Source: Pelagomonas calceolata
Lineage: Eukaryota > Sar > Pelagophyceae > Pelagomonadales > Pelagomonadaceae
DNA: 64,000 nt
Assembly (NCBI GenBank): GCA_918797485.1
Contig: CAKKNE010000005.1
Span: 1,488,001-1,552,000 of the forward strand
Direction of reading: 5' to 3'
Shown here: one piece after another, positions 34,645 to 43,586 of the stretch
Layout: the number at the start of each line of letters is the position of its first letter
Position numbering within the stretch: the first letter of the stretch is position 1
Position numbers and translations under genes: made by a program
The notes under the pieces: model-generated
The model's database searches: none
Seen by the model: the letters and a program-made list of their open reading frames with translations, nothing else
What the model was told of the DNA's origin: nothing

Positions 34645-36231
34645 ATGAGTGCATACGTCCCGCCCCACAAGCGGGGCAAGCCCCAAGCCAGCAGTGCCAG
34701 CAATGACAGCGCTGCTCCGGCGCAAGGCCTCGGCCGCCTGAGCCTCGGCGGCGGCGGCGGCGGCGGGCGCTGGGACGCGCCGCAGGACCGCCCGGGCCGC
34801 GGGCGGAACGACGGCGGGCGCTGGGACGCGCCGCGGGACCGCCCGGACCGCGGGCGCTACGGCGCCGGCGCCGCGACCGCGTCGCGGTACGGCCGCTACG
34901 GCGCGGGCGGCGCGGCGGCGCCGCGCGGCGAGCTGGCGCCGAACCCCTACGAGAATCCCCCCGATCAGAATACTGAAAGGGACCGCTACGTCTCGGCCTA
35001 CGACGCGGCCCAGCAGGATCATTATGGAGAGAGCGTCGAGGGCGTCGAAGACGACCGCGCGCAGTTCGCGAAGCTCATCGGCTTCTCGCGGCACCGACGG
35101 GAGAAGCTCGGGCACCGGCGCGTTACTGGAGACGATAGTGGAAGAAGGAAGCGCCAGTCGGCGCCGCGCGCCTTCGGCACGAACGACCACGGGCGCGGGC
35201 TCGAGTTCGGCGAAGACCTGAAAGGAGGGAAACGTATCGACGAGGAGGACGGCATGGTCTACGAGATGGCGGACGGGAGCGGCGTCTTCTTTTGCGATAG
35301 ATTTAGAAGGTACAAGTTTTTTTGTGGGGCCTGCGGTCTAGGATTACTGAAGGAGCTCGTGGGGGTGAACGCGATCCTATTGAAGCGCAACAAGGAGTTA
35401 TTTGTCGGAGACAAAGAAAGCCAGGCGCGGCAGCGGGCCGAGGGCTACGCGCTCTACGAGGAGAAGCCGAACTTACGGAGGCGGGGAAGTGAAATCGGCA
35501 CGTGGTCCGACCGCGAGTATTCATTACCGGGCTTCCAGTGGATGTATCTGCGGATGAAGAGTTGGCAGCGCTTCACGGAGACGTGGGCCTGTTTGGAGCG
35601 GTGCGCGCACGCGGGGCTGTTTGATCGTGGGGGTTGCTTGTATGAGGCGGAGCGCGTCGTCAGTATCGGGGGCGGGCCGGGCTACGAGCTGCTGGCGTAC
35701 GACTACTTCCGCGAGTACTGGGCGTCGCCTGATAGGAGCCAGTGGCGGGCGTCCGTGGAACTGCCGCGCCACAAGGACCACGCCTTCGCGTCGCTGGACC
35801 TGCAGCCGTCCTGGCGCGAGTACGTCGACCTGCTGGGGTATGGCTTCTCCCAGTGGGACGTGCACCAGCCAGACTTAGATTCTCTACTAAAAGGCACGGA
35901 GGGTGTCGTCTGCCTGCTGTCGAACATCATGTGCTACTGCACGGACGAGGCGACCGCGGACCTGTTTTACGCGCTCCTGACGACGCACAAGTGCGCGGCC
36001 ATCGTCGCGAACGAGCGCGGGGCCGAGCAGGGCATCCTCCCGAAGCTGGAGCGGCGGGGTGCTGTGGTTGTGAAGCTGCTGGACAACACGGTCGTCGGCC
36101 GCGACGACCGCCAGTTCATCGTCCTGCCGCCGGGCCACGCGCCGCTGACGGGCGTGCCCCTCGCGGAGGACGCGGACCGCGTGTTTCCCAACGTTCCGTA
36201 CGAAGAGAAGAAAGGAGTACGGCGTGTCTAA
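34645..36231 (+). CDS. Gly/Arg-rich protein with methyltransferase-like domain
   Basis: 528 aa from ATG 34645. It starts MSAYVPPHKRG, a short motif also found at the start of RNA-associated proteins such as DDX3-like helicases (eIF4E-binding-type YVPPHKR), then a Gly/Arg/Asp repeat (GGRWDAPQDRPGRG duplicated). From about residue 320, VVSIGGGPGYELLAYDYF is a class I SAM-binding motif I; later LLSNIMCYCTDEATADLFYALL and VVVKLLDNTVVGRDDRQFIVLPP fit the end of such a fold. A Cys pair (FFCGACGLGLL) lies between. Probable RNA- or protein-methyltransferase; the substrate is unknown. Confidence 0.65.
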   Translation: MSAYVPPHKRGKPQASSASNDSAAPAQGLGRLSLGGGGGGGRWDAPQDRPGRGRNDGGRWDAPRDRPDRGRYGAGAATASRYGRYGAGGAAAPRGELAPNPYENPPDQNTERDRYVSAYDAAQQDHYGESVEGVEDDRAQFAKLIGFSRHRREKLGHRRVTGDDSGRRKRQSAPRAFGTNDHGRGLEFGEDLKGGKRIDEEDGMVYEMADGSGVFFCDRFRRYKFFCGACGLGLLKELVGVNAILLKRNKELFVGDKESQARQRAEGYALYEEKPNLRRRGSEIGTWSDREYSLPGFQWMYLRMKSWQRFTETWACLERCAHAGLFDRGGCLYEAERVVSIGGGPGYELLAYDYFREYWASPDRSQWRASVELPRHKDHAFASLDLQPSWREYVDLLGYGFSQWDVHQPDLDSLLKGTEGVVCLLSNIMCYCTDEATADLFYALLTTHKCAAIVANERGAEQGILPKLERRGAVVVKLLDNTVVGRDDRQFIVLPPGHAPLTGVPLAEDADRVFPNVPYEEKKGVRRV

Positions 36232-36240
36232 GACATAACA

Positions 36241-37065
36241 TTACAGCTCCTTCCGCCGCCGCCGCTTTCGCCGCTTCTTCGCGCGCGGGAACTTCGCGGA
36301 CCCGTCATAGCGCGGGAAGAAGCGCTTCGACGCCTCGACGTCGTCCTCGGACGCGCAGGCGCCGACGACGTCGACGCAGACCGACCGATACAAGTCGCCG
36401 TAGGGCCGGTGCTCCCGGCCCGTGAGGGCCTCGTAGGCGTCGACGACCGCGAGGAAGCGCTCCCGGTCGCCGCCTTTGTCCGGGTGCAGCTCGCGCGCCA
36501 GCCTCTTGTACGCGGCGGCCGCGTCGTTTTCGTCCGCGTCGTCGGATAAGCCCAGCGCCGCCCGCGCGCCGCTCGCGTCGAGCCCGCCGCGCTTCTTCCG
36601 CGCCAGATGCACGAGCCCCGCGGCCCGGATCGCCTCGCCCAGGGGCTCCTCGTGCTCCTCCACCACCCGATCGCAGTAGCTCCGCAGGAAGCCCCGGTCG
36701 TGCTGGTACTTGTCGCCGCCGATCGTCATCGACCCGGACACGTGGACGGACCCGCCGCTCACGGAGTGGCGCTGGTAGTAGGCGCCGTCCGCCACGCGCG
36801 TCACGCCGTAGTGCTCCATGGCCGGGCAGATGCCTTCGAGAAGCTCGAGCGTGCGCAGCTCCGACGTCGCCCAGTCCACGACCTTGCCCGCGTCCTTCCC
36901 GGCGAGCGTCCGTCTCAAATCCACGTTCATGCGCGGCTTCTCAATCTCCAGGTTCCGTTCGAGCTCCGCGACGATGGAGCAGCACGCCGAGCAGCGCGAG
37001 GCCTCCTCAGGGGTGCTGGCGTCGGCCCAGGCTGTTAAAACGAGCAGGGCGACGCGCAGCGACAT
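36241..37065 (-). CDS. Canopy (saposin-like) domain fused to a J domain, ER-type
   Basis: 274 aa. Signal peptide MSLRVALLVLTAWADA. Residues 23-155 have the Canopy/DUF3456 pattern: CSACCSIVAELERNL, SELRTLELLEGICPAMEHY, FLRSYCDRVVEEHEEPL. Residues about 180-235 form a J domain: ARAALGLSDDADENDAAAAYKRLARELHPDKGG, HPD intact, then VVDAYEALTG. It ends in a basic tail RRKRRRRKEL. Canopy proteins assist the ER chaperone GRP94 and J domains drive Hsp70 (BiP), so the fusion could couple both systems. I know of no standard family with this pairing. The promoter-type palindrome is 86 bp upstream. Confidence 0.75.
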   Translation of the reverse strand: MSLRVALLVLTAWADASTPEEASRCSACCSIVAELERNLEIEKPRMNVDLRRTLAGKDAGKVVDWATSELRTLELLEGICPAMEHYGVTRVADGAYYQRHSVSGGSVHVSGSMTIGGDKYQHDRGFLRSYCDRVVEEHEEPLGEAIRAAGLVHLARKKRGGLDASGARAALGLSDDADENDAAAAYKRLARELHPDKGGDRERFLAVVDAYEALTGREHRPYGDLYRSVCVDVVGACASEDDVEASKRFFPRYDGSAKFPRAKKRRKRRRRKEL

Positions 37066-37150
37066 CTTCGTCTCGCCTGGATTCTCCGGCTTGCAGTAGA
37101 GGCAGCGTTTACACCGGTTCGGGCTGCCGGGCAGCCTTGACCACTGTGAT

Positions 37151-37170
37151 AAGTGTGTCTGTACACTAGC
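37151..37170. promoter_or_regulatory. AGTGTGTCTGTACACT palindrome, promoter element copy 8
   Basis: AAGTGT GTCTGT ACACTAGC; it keeps the right half CACTAGC of the consensus. 86 bp upstream of the Canopy-J start. Confidence 0.5.
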
Positions 37171-37182
37171 TCTCCTGGCTCA

Positions 37183-37250
37183 TTGCTCGGGGGGGGGGTT
37201 GCCGAGGCGGTTCTGCTTAGAAGGAGGTATGCTGTTACGAAAGACGCGGC
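37183..37250 (-). repeat. dispersed repeat, inverted copy of 29292-29356
   Basis: Read on the minus strand it contains GCAGAACCGCCTCGGC then AACCCCCCCCC, aligning with 29292-29356 over about 65 bp with few differences. The rest of the gap 37066-37503 holds a CAGGCT triplet run near 37350 and a GGATCC-rich stretch; no gene. Confidence 0.6.
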
Positions 37251-37503
37251 CCGCGCGGTGTGCTCTTGAGAGAGTAGGCCGTCACTGCAAAAACCGATGG
37301 GGGCTTTGTCAGAGAAGTAGTTGTTTGGCGTAAGTGTGGGTAGGACTTTCTCAGGCTCAGGCTCAGTCTCGCATCTCGCGCTCGAGCTGGTGTTCGCGCT
37401 CGCACGAAAGAAAAAAACAAAAAGCGGGTTTCAAGGAGCTGCAATCCGGATCCGGATCTAGATCCGAGGTAAATATAGGCGACCCAAGGGGGTCCTCATC
37501 AAG

Positions 37504-37944
37504 ATGGAGGCGCCCGCCCCAGCAATCGACGAAGCGCGCCCTGCGGCCGGTGAGGCGCGTTGTGTATCGTTAGACGAAATCTCAGATCGCGCGCCAAGAC
37601 AGGACTCACAGGAGCGGCGCGACGTGAGCTCGGAGGACGCGCGGGGCGCCGTCGGCGGCCCGAAAAGTCACGCTGGCGTCGGCGGCCCGAAAAGTCCGCG
37701 CTGGACGGCCGACGAGGACCAGCGGCTCTCGGAGCTTGTGCGCGCGGCTCCCACGCCGCGTGCGTCCTGGGACCGGATTCGCTCGCGTCTCACGCGTGGG
37801 CCGAGAACCGGCCGTCGCTGCGCCGCGGCCAACAAGTCGTCTGCCCCGTCTGTCGGACGACTTCGTGGATCCCTCCCGGCTTTCTATAATAAGTACTCGT
37901 CGTTCGCTATATCTAGATATATAGATATATCTACAACAACACTA
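37504..37944 (+). CDS. SANT/Myb-like domain fragment
   Basis: From ATG 37504: acidic N-terminus, a duplicated VGGPKS, then PRWTADEDQRLSELVRA ... SWDRIRSRLTRGPRTGRRC, which has the W...D..L..V ... W..I...L..GR....C pattern of a SANT/Myb repeat. Beyond the Cys the frame becomes uninformative (a W-containing third helix is missing) and stays open to 38646, but there it runs antisense to a real gene. Another frame gives WAENRPSLRRGQQVVCPVC. So the gene is either spliced with a short intron near 37800 or decayed. A Myb-like DNA-binding protein is the likely parent. Confidence 0.4.
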
Positions 37945-39555
37945 TTACGCCGACGCCTTCGCCAGCGCGGCGATGATGACGGGCTGCAGCTCGGGGCACC
38001 GCTCCGCCGCCGCGGCCGCGAGCGCGCCCGAGGCGGCGCCGTCGACGGCCAGGACCAGCGCCAGGGCGCGGACGGCGAGGGCCTCGGCGAGGCCGGCGAG
38101 CGGGCCGAGCCCCGCGGCCGGCGGCCGCCGCGCGCCGGCGGCCGCCGCCGCCGCCGCCGCCGCCGCGCCGCGGTCGCGGTCGCGGCGCGCCTGGCCCGCG
38201 ACGAGGAGCAGCGCGCGGACGAGGGCCACGCGGTGCCCGGCGGCGCGCGCCCAGGTCTGGGCGACGACGACGTGGAGCGCGTGGAGCGCGACGACGCGGC
38301 GCTCTGCCGGCGCGCGCTCGTCGAGCGCGCCGAGCAGGCACGGGAGCAGCCGCCGCAGGTGCGCCGCGGCGCCGTGGGGCCCCAGCAGGAGCGTGACGTC
38401 CGCCAGCCGCCGCAGGAGCTCCAGCTTCGCGGCGTTGTCGCGCCAGAGCCCCAGGTCGTCGAGGCACGCGTCCAGGAAGACGGCGGCGGCCCTCCGTCGG
38501 ACCGACGGCTCGAGGACCTTCCCGAGGACGAGCACCGCGCCGTGCGCGTACAGCGCGACGGTCTCGCCGCCGCCGTCCCGCGCGATCAGGGCCCGCGCGC
38601 GGTCGAGCGCGTCGAGCAGGATCGGGTGCAGCTCGTCCAAGATTAGGGGCGGCGCGCGCGTGACGATTCGCACTAAGCATTCCAGCCCGACGAACCGCAT
38701 GGACGCGTCCGACGCGTCCATCAGACTCAGGGACGCGGGAATGGCGTGCTGCGTCGCATCAGAACTCACGGAGCCGTCGCAGAGGCGGGCGATGACCACC
38801 GACAGCGCCGCGGCGAGCACGCGCGCCTCCCGCGCGTCCCAGTCCCGCAGGCCGCCAAGCGCCGGCGGCGGCGCGACGTCGGGGATGCGCCGTCTCAGGT
38901 CCCGGAGCGCCGCTTCCAGCGCCTCCGCACTGGAAGATCGCAGCGCGTCGTCCGCGTCTCTCCTTAAAACGGACGAGCAGGTGCCGAGCGGGAGGTACGC
39001 CGTGCGCTCCGCCAGTCCCCGGAGCGGGCCGCGCGCGAGCGCCGGCGGCAGGCGCGTCGCCGCGCCCAGGTCCTTGGGGGGCTGCGTGAGGCTCTCCTTC
39101 AGAACGAGGGGCCCGCGGCCCGCGACCGGCGCCAACCCGACAACATGTCCCGTGTGCGCGCAGCTCCTTACGAGAAACGGCAGGACGCGCCGCGCGGCCT
39201 CGGCGTCCGGATGCGCCTCGGCGCCGGGAGCCGGCGGCAGCGCGGCCGCCACGAGCGCGTGGACGTGCGGCGCGAGCGCCTCGCCGACGGCCTCGTCTCT
39301 GACGGACGCGCACCAGCGCTCCAGCACCATCGCGCGCGCGTAGGTCCACTGCTCCGTGGCCTTGATGGCTTCCACCCATGCGGGCGGCGGCGGCGGCAGC
39401 GCTTCTAGGACGGCCCGCGTCGCCTGGCGGTCCGGCCCCGGGAGGTGGCCCTGCCGCTCGTCGAAATGCGGGAAGGGCGCGTCGTCGCCGATGGCCGCGG
39501 CGACCGCGGCCTCCGCGGCGGCCAAGGCGTCCACGGCGTCCACGGCGTCCGGCAT
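37945..39555 (-). CDS. HEAT-repeat protein, TTI2-like
   Basis: 536 aa from ATG 39555; the frame continues upstream without good coding signs. All-helical, Ala/Leu-rich. The section SLSLMDASDASMRFVGLECLVRIVTRAPPLIL followed by ELHPILLDALDRA and EPSVRRRAAAVFLDACLDDLG resembles the conserved block of TELO2-interacting protein 2 (lead-in 'LDD..p..R..G...L..i....p', then 'l...l..AL...L'). TTI2 works with TELO2 and TTI1 to mature PIKK kinases (mTOR, ATM). Similarity is moderate and the protein could be another HEAT family. The C-terminal region has an Ala/Arg run (RDRDRGAAAAAAAAAAGARR) from GC-repeat expansion. Confidence 0.5.
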   Translation of the reverse strand: MPDAVDAVDALAAAEAAVAAAIGDDAPFPHFDERQGHLPGPDRQATRAVLEALPPPPPAWVEAIKATEQWTYARAMVLERWCASVRDEAVGEALAPHVHALVAAALPPAPGAEAHPDAEAARRVLPFLVRSCAHTGHVVGLAPVAGRGPLVLKESLTQPPKDLGAATRLPPALARGPLRGLAERTAYLPLGTCSSVLRRDADDALRSSSAEALEAALRDLRRRIPDVAPPPALGGLRDWDAREARVLAAALSVVIARLCDGSVSSDATQHAIPASLSLMDASDASMRFVGLECLVRIVTRAPPLILDELHPILLDALDRARALIARDGGGETVALYAHGAVLVLGKVLEPSVRRRAAAVFLDACLDDLGLWRDNAAKLELLRRLADVTLLLGPHGAAAHLRRLLPCLLGALDERAPAERRVVALHALHVVVAQTWARAAGHRVALVRALLLVAGQARRDRDRGAAAAAAAAAAGARRPPAAGLGPLAGLAEALAVRALALVLAVDGAASGALAAAAAERCPELQPVIIAALAKASA

Positions 39556-39665
39556 CGATGCGAACGCGGGCTCCCGCTGCTTCGGGCAGTCGCTAGCGAT
39601 GGTTCGCAATATGTTCGGAGCCCGTGCACCCGGCTCTACGCTCAAGCAGCCGCGCTCGTCGAGCT

Positions 39666-39690
39666 TTGCTAGTGTCTTATTGCCGCTAGC
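39666..39690. promoter_or_regulatory. CTAGTGTCTTAC-type promoter element, copy 9
   Basis: TTTGCTAGTGTCTTATTGCC then GCTAGC. Between divergent genes: about 110 bp from the TTI2-like start and about 145 bp from the ankyrin start. Confidence 0.7.
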
Positions 39691-39835
39691 CAAAACGCGA
39701 GCGCGTGAGCGCGGTTGAAGGCTGCGTGCTCTGCGAGTAAGCAAGCGAACGCTGCTTTTGAACTGCTGCTCTTGGTCTGCAGTACAAGACACAGCTCCTA
39801 AACCGCTGCAGCCCCAGAGCAGAACGAGTGCAGCC

Positions 39836-40384
39836 ATGCTCCTGCGCGTCCTAGGCATCGCATGCATAACGAGCGCGGCCCGCGTCGAGGTCCAGGCCGA
39901 CGCGACGACGGCCGAGGTCCGAGAAATCGACTTCGCCCTCATCTCGGCCGCGGCCGACGGCAACGCGACGGAAGTGAAGCGGCTGCTGGACAAGGGCGCC
40001 GACGCGACGGCCAAGACGAAGGAGGGCGAGACGGCGCTCCACACGGCCGGGATTTCTGGAGACGCCGCGGTCGTGCGGCTCTTGGTCGAGGCCGGCGCGG
40101 ACGTCCACGCGCGCGTCACGGCGCAGCGAGGTCTACGCATGCCGCCCCTGGCGTGGTTCGTCTATGGCCTGCACCTGGAAGGCGCGCGGGCTTTGCAAGA
40201 GGCGGGCGCGGACCTCAACTTGGTTTTCGACCGCGAAGACGGCAAGCAGCTCACGGTGTTGGACGTCGCGTCGGGCCTGGCGTCGGGCCACGAGCTCGTC
40301 GCCTTTATCAGGGAGAAGGGCGGGAAGCGGTTCGACGAGCTGACCGAAGGTGAGAGAACAAGGTACGGGGGGCGTAAAACTTAG
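39836..40384 (+). CDS. secreted ankyrin-repeat protein
   Basis: 182 aa from ATG 39836 (gcagccATG). Signal peptide [15 protein letters not shown]. Three ankyrin repeats follow: [48 protein letters not shown], and a weaker third around [26 protein letters not shown] short acidic/basic tail follows. Ankyrin repeats mediate protein binding; with a signal peptide the location should be ER, secreted or plastid-associated. Its stop codon overlaps the stop of the convergent centrin gene (sequence TTAG, 40381-40384). Confidence 0.75.
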   Translation: MLLRVLGIACITSAARVEVQADATTAEVREIDFALISAAADGNATEVKRLLDKGADATAKTKEGETALHTAGISGDAAVVRLLVEAGADVHARVTAQRGLRMPPLAWFVYGLHLEGARALQEAGADLNLVFDREDGKQLTVLDVASGLASGHELVAFIREKGGKRFDELTEGERTRYGGRKT

Positions 40385-40944
40385 AAGTCGTCGTCGTCGG
40401 ACGAGAGGTCATCCAAGGGATTCTCGCCGCGCTTCTTCATGACGCGGAAGAACTCGTCCTCGTTGATCATGCCGTCGCCGTCCCGATCGGCCTCGTCGAT
40501 CATCTCCTGGAGCTCCTCGTCCGTGAGGTTCTCCCCTAACTCATTGGCCACTCTTTTCAGGTTGCGGAACGAGATGGCCCCCGTCTGGTCGTCGTCAAAG
40601 AGCGCAAAGACCTTCATGATCTCCTCGCGCGTATCTCTGGATTGCAATTTGGGAGTCGCCATTTCCACGAAGTCGTCGAAGGGCACGACCGCCGACGACT
40701 CCTTGTCGACGTCCTGCATCATCCGCCGGATCTCCGCCTTCTTGACCTGGAAGCCCAACGCCCGGAACGCGGCCTTCAGCTCTTTTATGTCGATCTGGCC
40801 GCGGCCTTCGGTGTCAAACAAGTTGAAGGCCTCCCTGACCTCCTCCATTTCTTCTTCACTTAATCCGGCGCGCTTCCTCGGCTTGCGCCCGCCGGCTAAT
40901 GCTCTAGCTCCTGATTCCGCGCCGAAGCGCGCGCGGCCGGACAT
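40381..40944 (-). CDS. centrin (caltractin)
   Basis: 187 aa. Four EF-hands: [17 protein letters not shown] (DxExxxxIDxxE), [17 protein letters not shown] (degenerate), [17 protein letters not shown], and [16 protein letters not shown] (canonical). Linkers [15 protein letters not shown] and [17 protein letters not shown] are diagnostic of centrin. A basic N-terminal extension ([20 protein letters not shown]) and acidic tail LSSDDDDF are present. Centrins are Ca2+-binding components of centrioles/basal bodies, contractile roots and the nuclear pore TREX-2 complex. Helpful context for CFAP45 at 47-49 kb. Confidence 0.93.
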   Translation of the reverse strand: MSGRARFGAESGARALAGGRKPRKRAGLSEEEMEEVREAFNLFDTEGRGQIDIKELKAAFRALGFQVKKAEIRRMMQDVDKESSAVVPFDDFVEMATPKLQSRDTREEIMKVFALFDDDQTGAISFRNLKRVANELGENLTDEELQEMIDEADRDGDGMINEDEFFRVMKKRGENPLDDLSSDDDDF

Positions 40945-41371
40945 GGCGCGTTCAAAGTCCGGGGCCCGCGGGCGGTGGCGGCAGCGCCGTGGTGTGCCGA
41001 GAGCTTTTCGACACCTGCCTGCCGAAAAGTGGGCGCTGGCACGCGGCGGGTGGGCAGTGGCGCTCGAATGCCTGCCACTTTTTTGATCTGCGCTAGTGTC
41101 TTATTCACGCTAGCTCGATAGCCGGCGCTTTTGCGACTCTGACGAATAATAGGTCACGCGGGCGCAGTGCAACCTAACACAGCAGTCACAGATGGCTCAT
41201 ACACCGCACCGCTGATTCTACGGCATTCTACGGCAAGACATAGCAGTCACAAGTACACCTAATCAGACCCTTCTTCCTGAGGCGACACAACGCGCGCACG
41301 ACCATCAAACGACACTCGCGACGCTGTAAAAGACGCACCTTGATCAGAAGCACACCTCAAGACCCACGACG
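40945..41371. other. divergent intergenic region with promoter element
   Basis: 427 bp between centrin and the ferric-reductase gene. Direct repeat GATTCTACGGCATTCTACGG near 41213. The promoter-type element is at 41091. No gene. Confidence 0.5.
41091..41114. promoter_or_regulatory. CTAGTGTCTTAC-type promoter element, copy 10
   Basis: CGCTAGTGTCTTATTCAC then GCTAGC. About 150 bp from the centrin start and 260 bp from the divergent ferric-reductase start. Confidence 0.7.
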
Positions 41372-43561
41372 ATGCAAAACCGCCGCAGAGCCGCCGCGGC
41401 CCTCGTCGCCGCCGCGTGCACGATACAGATCGGCGCGTGGTTCGCCTGGTGGCAGACGGCGTGGGTCTACGACGACCAGGCGCTCTGGCACTTCCAGTGG
41501 GCCCTCGTGACCGCGTCGCTCGCCGCCGCGGCCGCGCTGAGCGCGCCGGCCGAGGGCTACGCGCTGTGGACACGGCCGCCTCGGTACAAGGGCCCGCGCT
41601 GGGCCCGCGTCGCCGACGGCGCGAGCCGCGTTGGATTAATAGCGCTCGCGCTCGTTTTCATTAGAGTCGTGTCGCTGCACGTCTTCGCGACGGGCACGAA
41701 CCGGAAAGCGGTCTGGACGTGGCATAACAATCGGGCGGCGCGCTACGACGCGCTCAAGTGGCACGCCTACCAGTTCGGCTGGGACGCCATGGTGCCCATG
41801 GCGTTGCTGGGCGTGCCGGCCCAGCAGTTCTCGCCGCCGCTGCGAGCGCTCGGCCTCAGCCACGAGGCCGCGATGGCCTTCCACCGCGTTTTGGGGAGAG
41901 CCACGCTGATCCTGGCGACGCTGCACGTCACGCTCTACCTCCTCGTCTGGGGGCTCGAGGGCGGGCTCGAAAAAATTGGAGACGAGGCCCTGAGCGCGTG
42001 CCACGGGTCGGCGCGCGTGTCGCACCGGCCGTCCGAGCTCTTCGCCCACGCCTGCGGCGCCCAGGCGCCCTCGCGGAACATCTCGAACTTCTACGGCCTG
42101 CTGGCGTGGTGCGTCGGCGTCGTCGTCGGCGTGACGAGTCTGTACGCGGTGCGGCGGCGGTCCTACGCGTTGTTCATGGTCGCGCACCAGTTGCACTGGG
42201 CCTGGTGGTTCTTCGTCTGCTTGCACTGGCCCGGGATCCTCGCGTTTGCCGCGCCGTCCGTCGTCTTCATCGCCGCCGATTCGGCGCGTCGACGCGTCGC
42301 GGAGCGGACGGCGCGCTGCGCCGTCGCCGCGACGGGCGACGCGACGATGGCGACGGTCCTGGTCCCCATGCCGGGCTACGCCGAGGAACAGCTCACGGGC
42401 GGCGTCGTGCGGCTCCGGTGCCGCGACGTCTCGTGGATGTGGCACCCCTTCACGATCGCGGGCGCGGCGGACGGCGCCGCGGTCGTCCACGTCTTCGACG
42501 CGGGCGGGTGGACGCGCGCCTTGTGCCGCCTGGCGGCGCGGCAGCCCGTCCTCGAGCTCGAGGTCCGGGGCCCGCTCATCGCGCCCCTGGCCTTACAGCA
42601 AAAGGCCCGGGCGGCGGCGCGCGGCCGACCCTTGTTGATCGTGGCGGCGGGGTCGGGCCTCGCGCCGGCCGTGGCCTTCCTGCGCCTGGTAAGGCTATCG
42701 AACCCGGCGCCGAACCAGCAGATCCGGTTCGTGGCCATCGTACGGTCGGCCCAGCAAATCGAAGTGCTCGACGCCTTTTGCCTGCCGACGGCCGGCGCCT
42801 CCTCCCAGGAGCCGTGGCTCCAGACGGAAATTCATATAACGCGGGCGCCGGACGCGCCGGCGGCTTCGTGCGCTGTTGAGAAGACGACGCGCCCGAGCGC
42901 GGGCCGCGTCGTGGTCCGGCGCGACGGCGCAACAATCGTCGCCGTTGCCGCGCCGTGGCCGACGGAGGCGAAGACGGCGACGGTGTCGCCGCTCTTTCCG
43001 AACGAGGCGCGGGAGGCCGCGCCGGCCTCGCCGGCCTCGCCCGTCGACCTGCGGCGGCACCGGCCGGCGGGGGGCGCGGCGGGCGGCGCCGCCGCCGCCG
43101 TGCTCGGAAGTGGTCTCGGCTTCCTGGCCGCGGCCTACCTTGTCGCCTGGCGCGCGGGCGCGCCGTTCGCGGGGCGGTCGCCGTACGTCTTCGACCGGCG
43201 CAAGGACGGCAACCCGAACGTCGTCTCGGGCGGTCTGAGCCTGGTCGTCTGCGCCGCGGCCGCGTTCCTCGGCGCCGCGGTCGCGCTGGCGGTCGCCGGG
43301 CGCGTCCGCCGACGCGGCGCCTACCGCGGCGCCGCCGCCGACGTAGAGCTCGGCGGCGGCGCCGACCCCGCCGGCGCCGCCGCGGAGGTCGTGTTCGCGA
43401 CCGCGGGCGCGCGGCCCGACCTCGACGCCGTCGTGAAGCGGGCCGACGAGCAGCTCGGCGCGGACGCCGACGTGATGCTCGGCGGGCCGCAGCCCCTCAT
43501 CGACGGCCTCGAGGGCCGCCTGCGAGATCGCATCGTGGAGCGGATGACGTGGGCCATGTAG
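41372..43561 (+). CDS. ferric reductase / NADPH oxidase-like transmembrane flavocytochrome
   Basis: 729 aa. N-terminal TM pair, then the heme-binding four-helix core with paired His: MAFHRVLGRATLILATLHVTLYLLVWG and MVAHQLHWAWWFFVCLHWPG. FAD-binding HPFTIAG near residue 355 and an NADPH site with LLIVAAGSGLAPAVAFL near 425. A long C-terminal extension with two further TM helices (AAAAVLGSGLGFLAAAYLVAW, LVVCAAAAFLGAAVALAVAG) is followed by an NAD-type tail DVMLGGPQPLIDGLEG. It moves electrons across a membrane to Fe(III) or O2; no EF-hands are visible, favouring ferric reductase. Insertion of TM helices between the two NADPH-binding halves is unusual. Confidence 0.8.
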   Translation: MQNRRRAAAALVAAACTIQIGAWFAWWQTAWVYDDQALWHFQWALVTASLAAAAALSAPAEGYALWTRPPRYKGPRWARVADGASRVGLIALALVFIRVVSLHVFATGTNRKAVWTWHNNRAARYDALKWHAYQFGWDAMVPMALLGVPAQQFSPPLRALGLSHEAAMAFHRVLGRATLILATLHVTLYLLVWGLEGGLEKIGDEALSACHGSARVSHRPSELFAHACGAQAPSRNISNFYGLLAWCVGVVVGVTSLYAVRRRSYALFMVAHQLHWAWWFFVCLHWPGILAFAAPSVVFIAADSARRRVAERTARCAVAATGDATMATVLVPMPGYAEEQLTGGVVRLRCRDVSWMWHPFTIAGAADGAAVVHVFDAGGWTRALCRLAARQPVLELEVRGPLIAPLALQQKARAAARGRPLLIVAAGSGLAPAVAFLRLVRLSNPAPNQQIRFVAIVRSAQQIEVLDAFCLPTAGASSQEPWLQTEIHITRAPDAPAASCAVEKTTRPSAGRVVVRRDGATIVAVAAPWPTEAKTATVSPLFPNEAREAAPASPASPVDLRRHRPAGGAAGGAAAAVLGSGLGFLAAAYLVAWRAGAPFAGRSPYVFDRRKDGNPNVVSGGLSLVVCAAAAFLGAAVALAVAGRVRRRGAYRGAAADVELGGGADPAGAAAEVVFATAGARPDLDAVVKRADEQLGADADVMLGGPQPLIDGLEGRLRDRIVERMTWAM

Positions 43562-43586
43562 TAGTAGTAGTAACAGCAGATGTATT

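Noticed and set aside
37973-39343. 456-codon plus-strand frame
   Set aside because: Antisense to the HEAT-repeat gene; low-complexity Ala/Arg/Ser translation.
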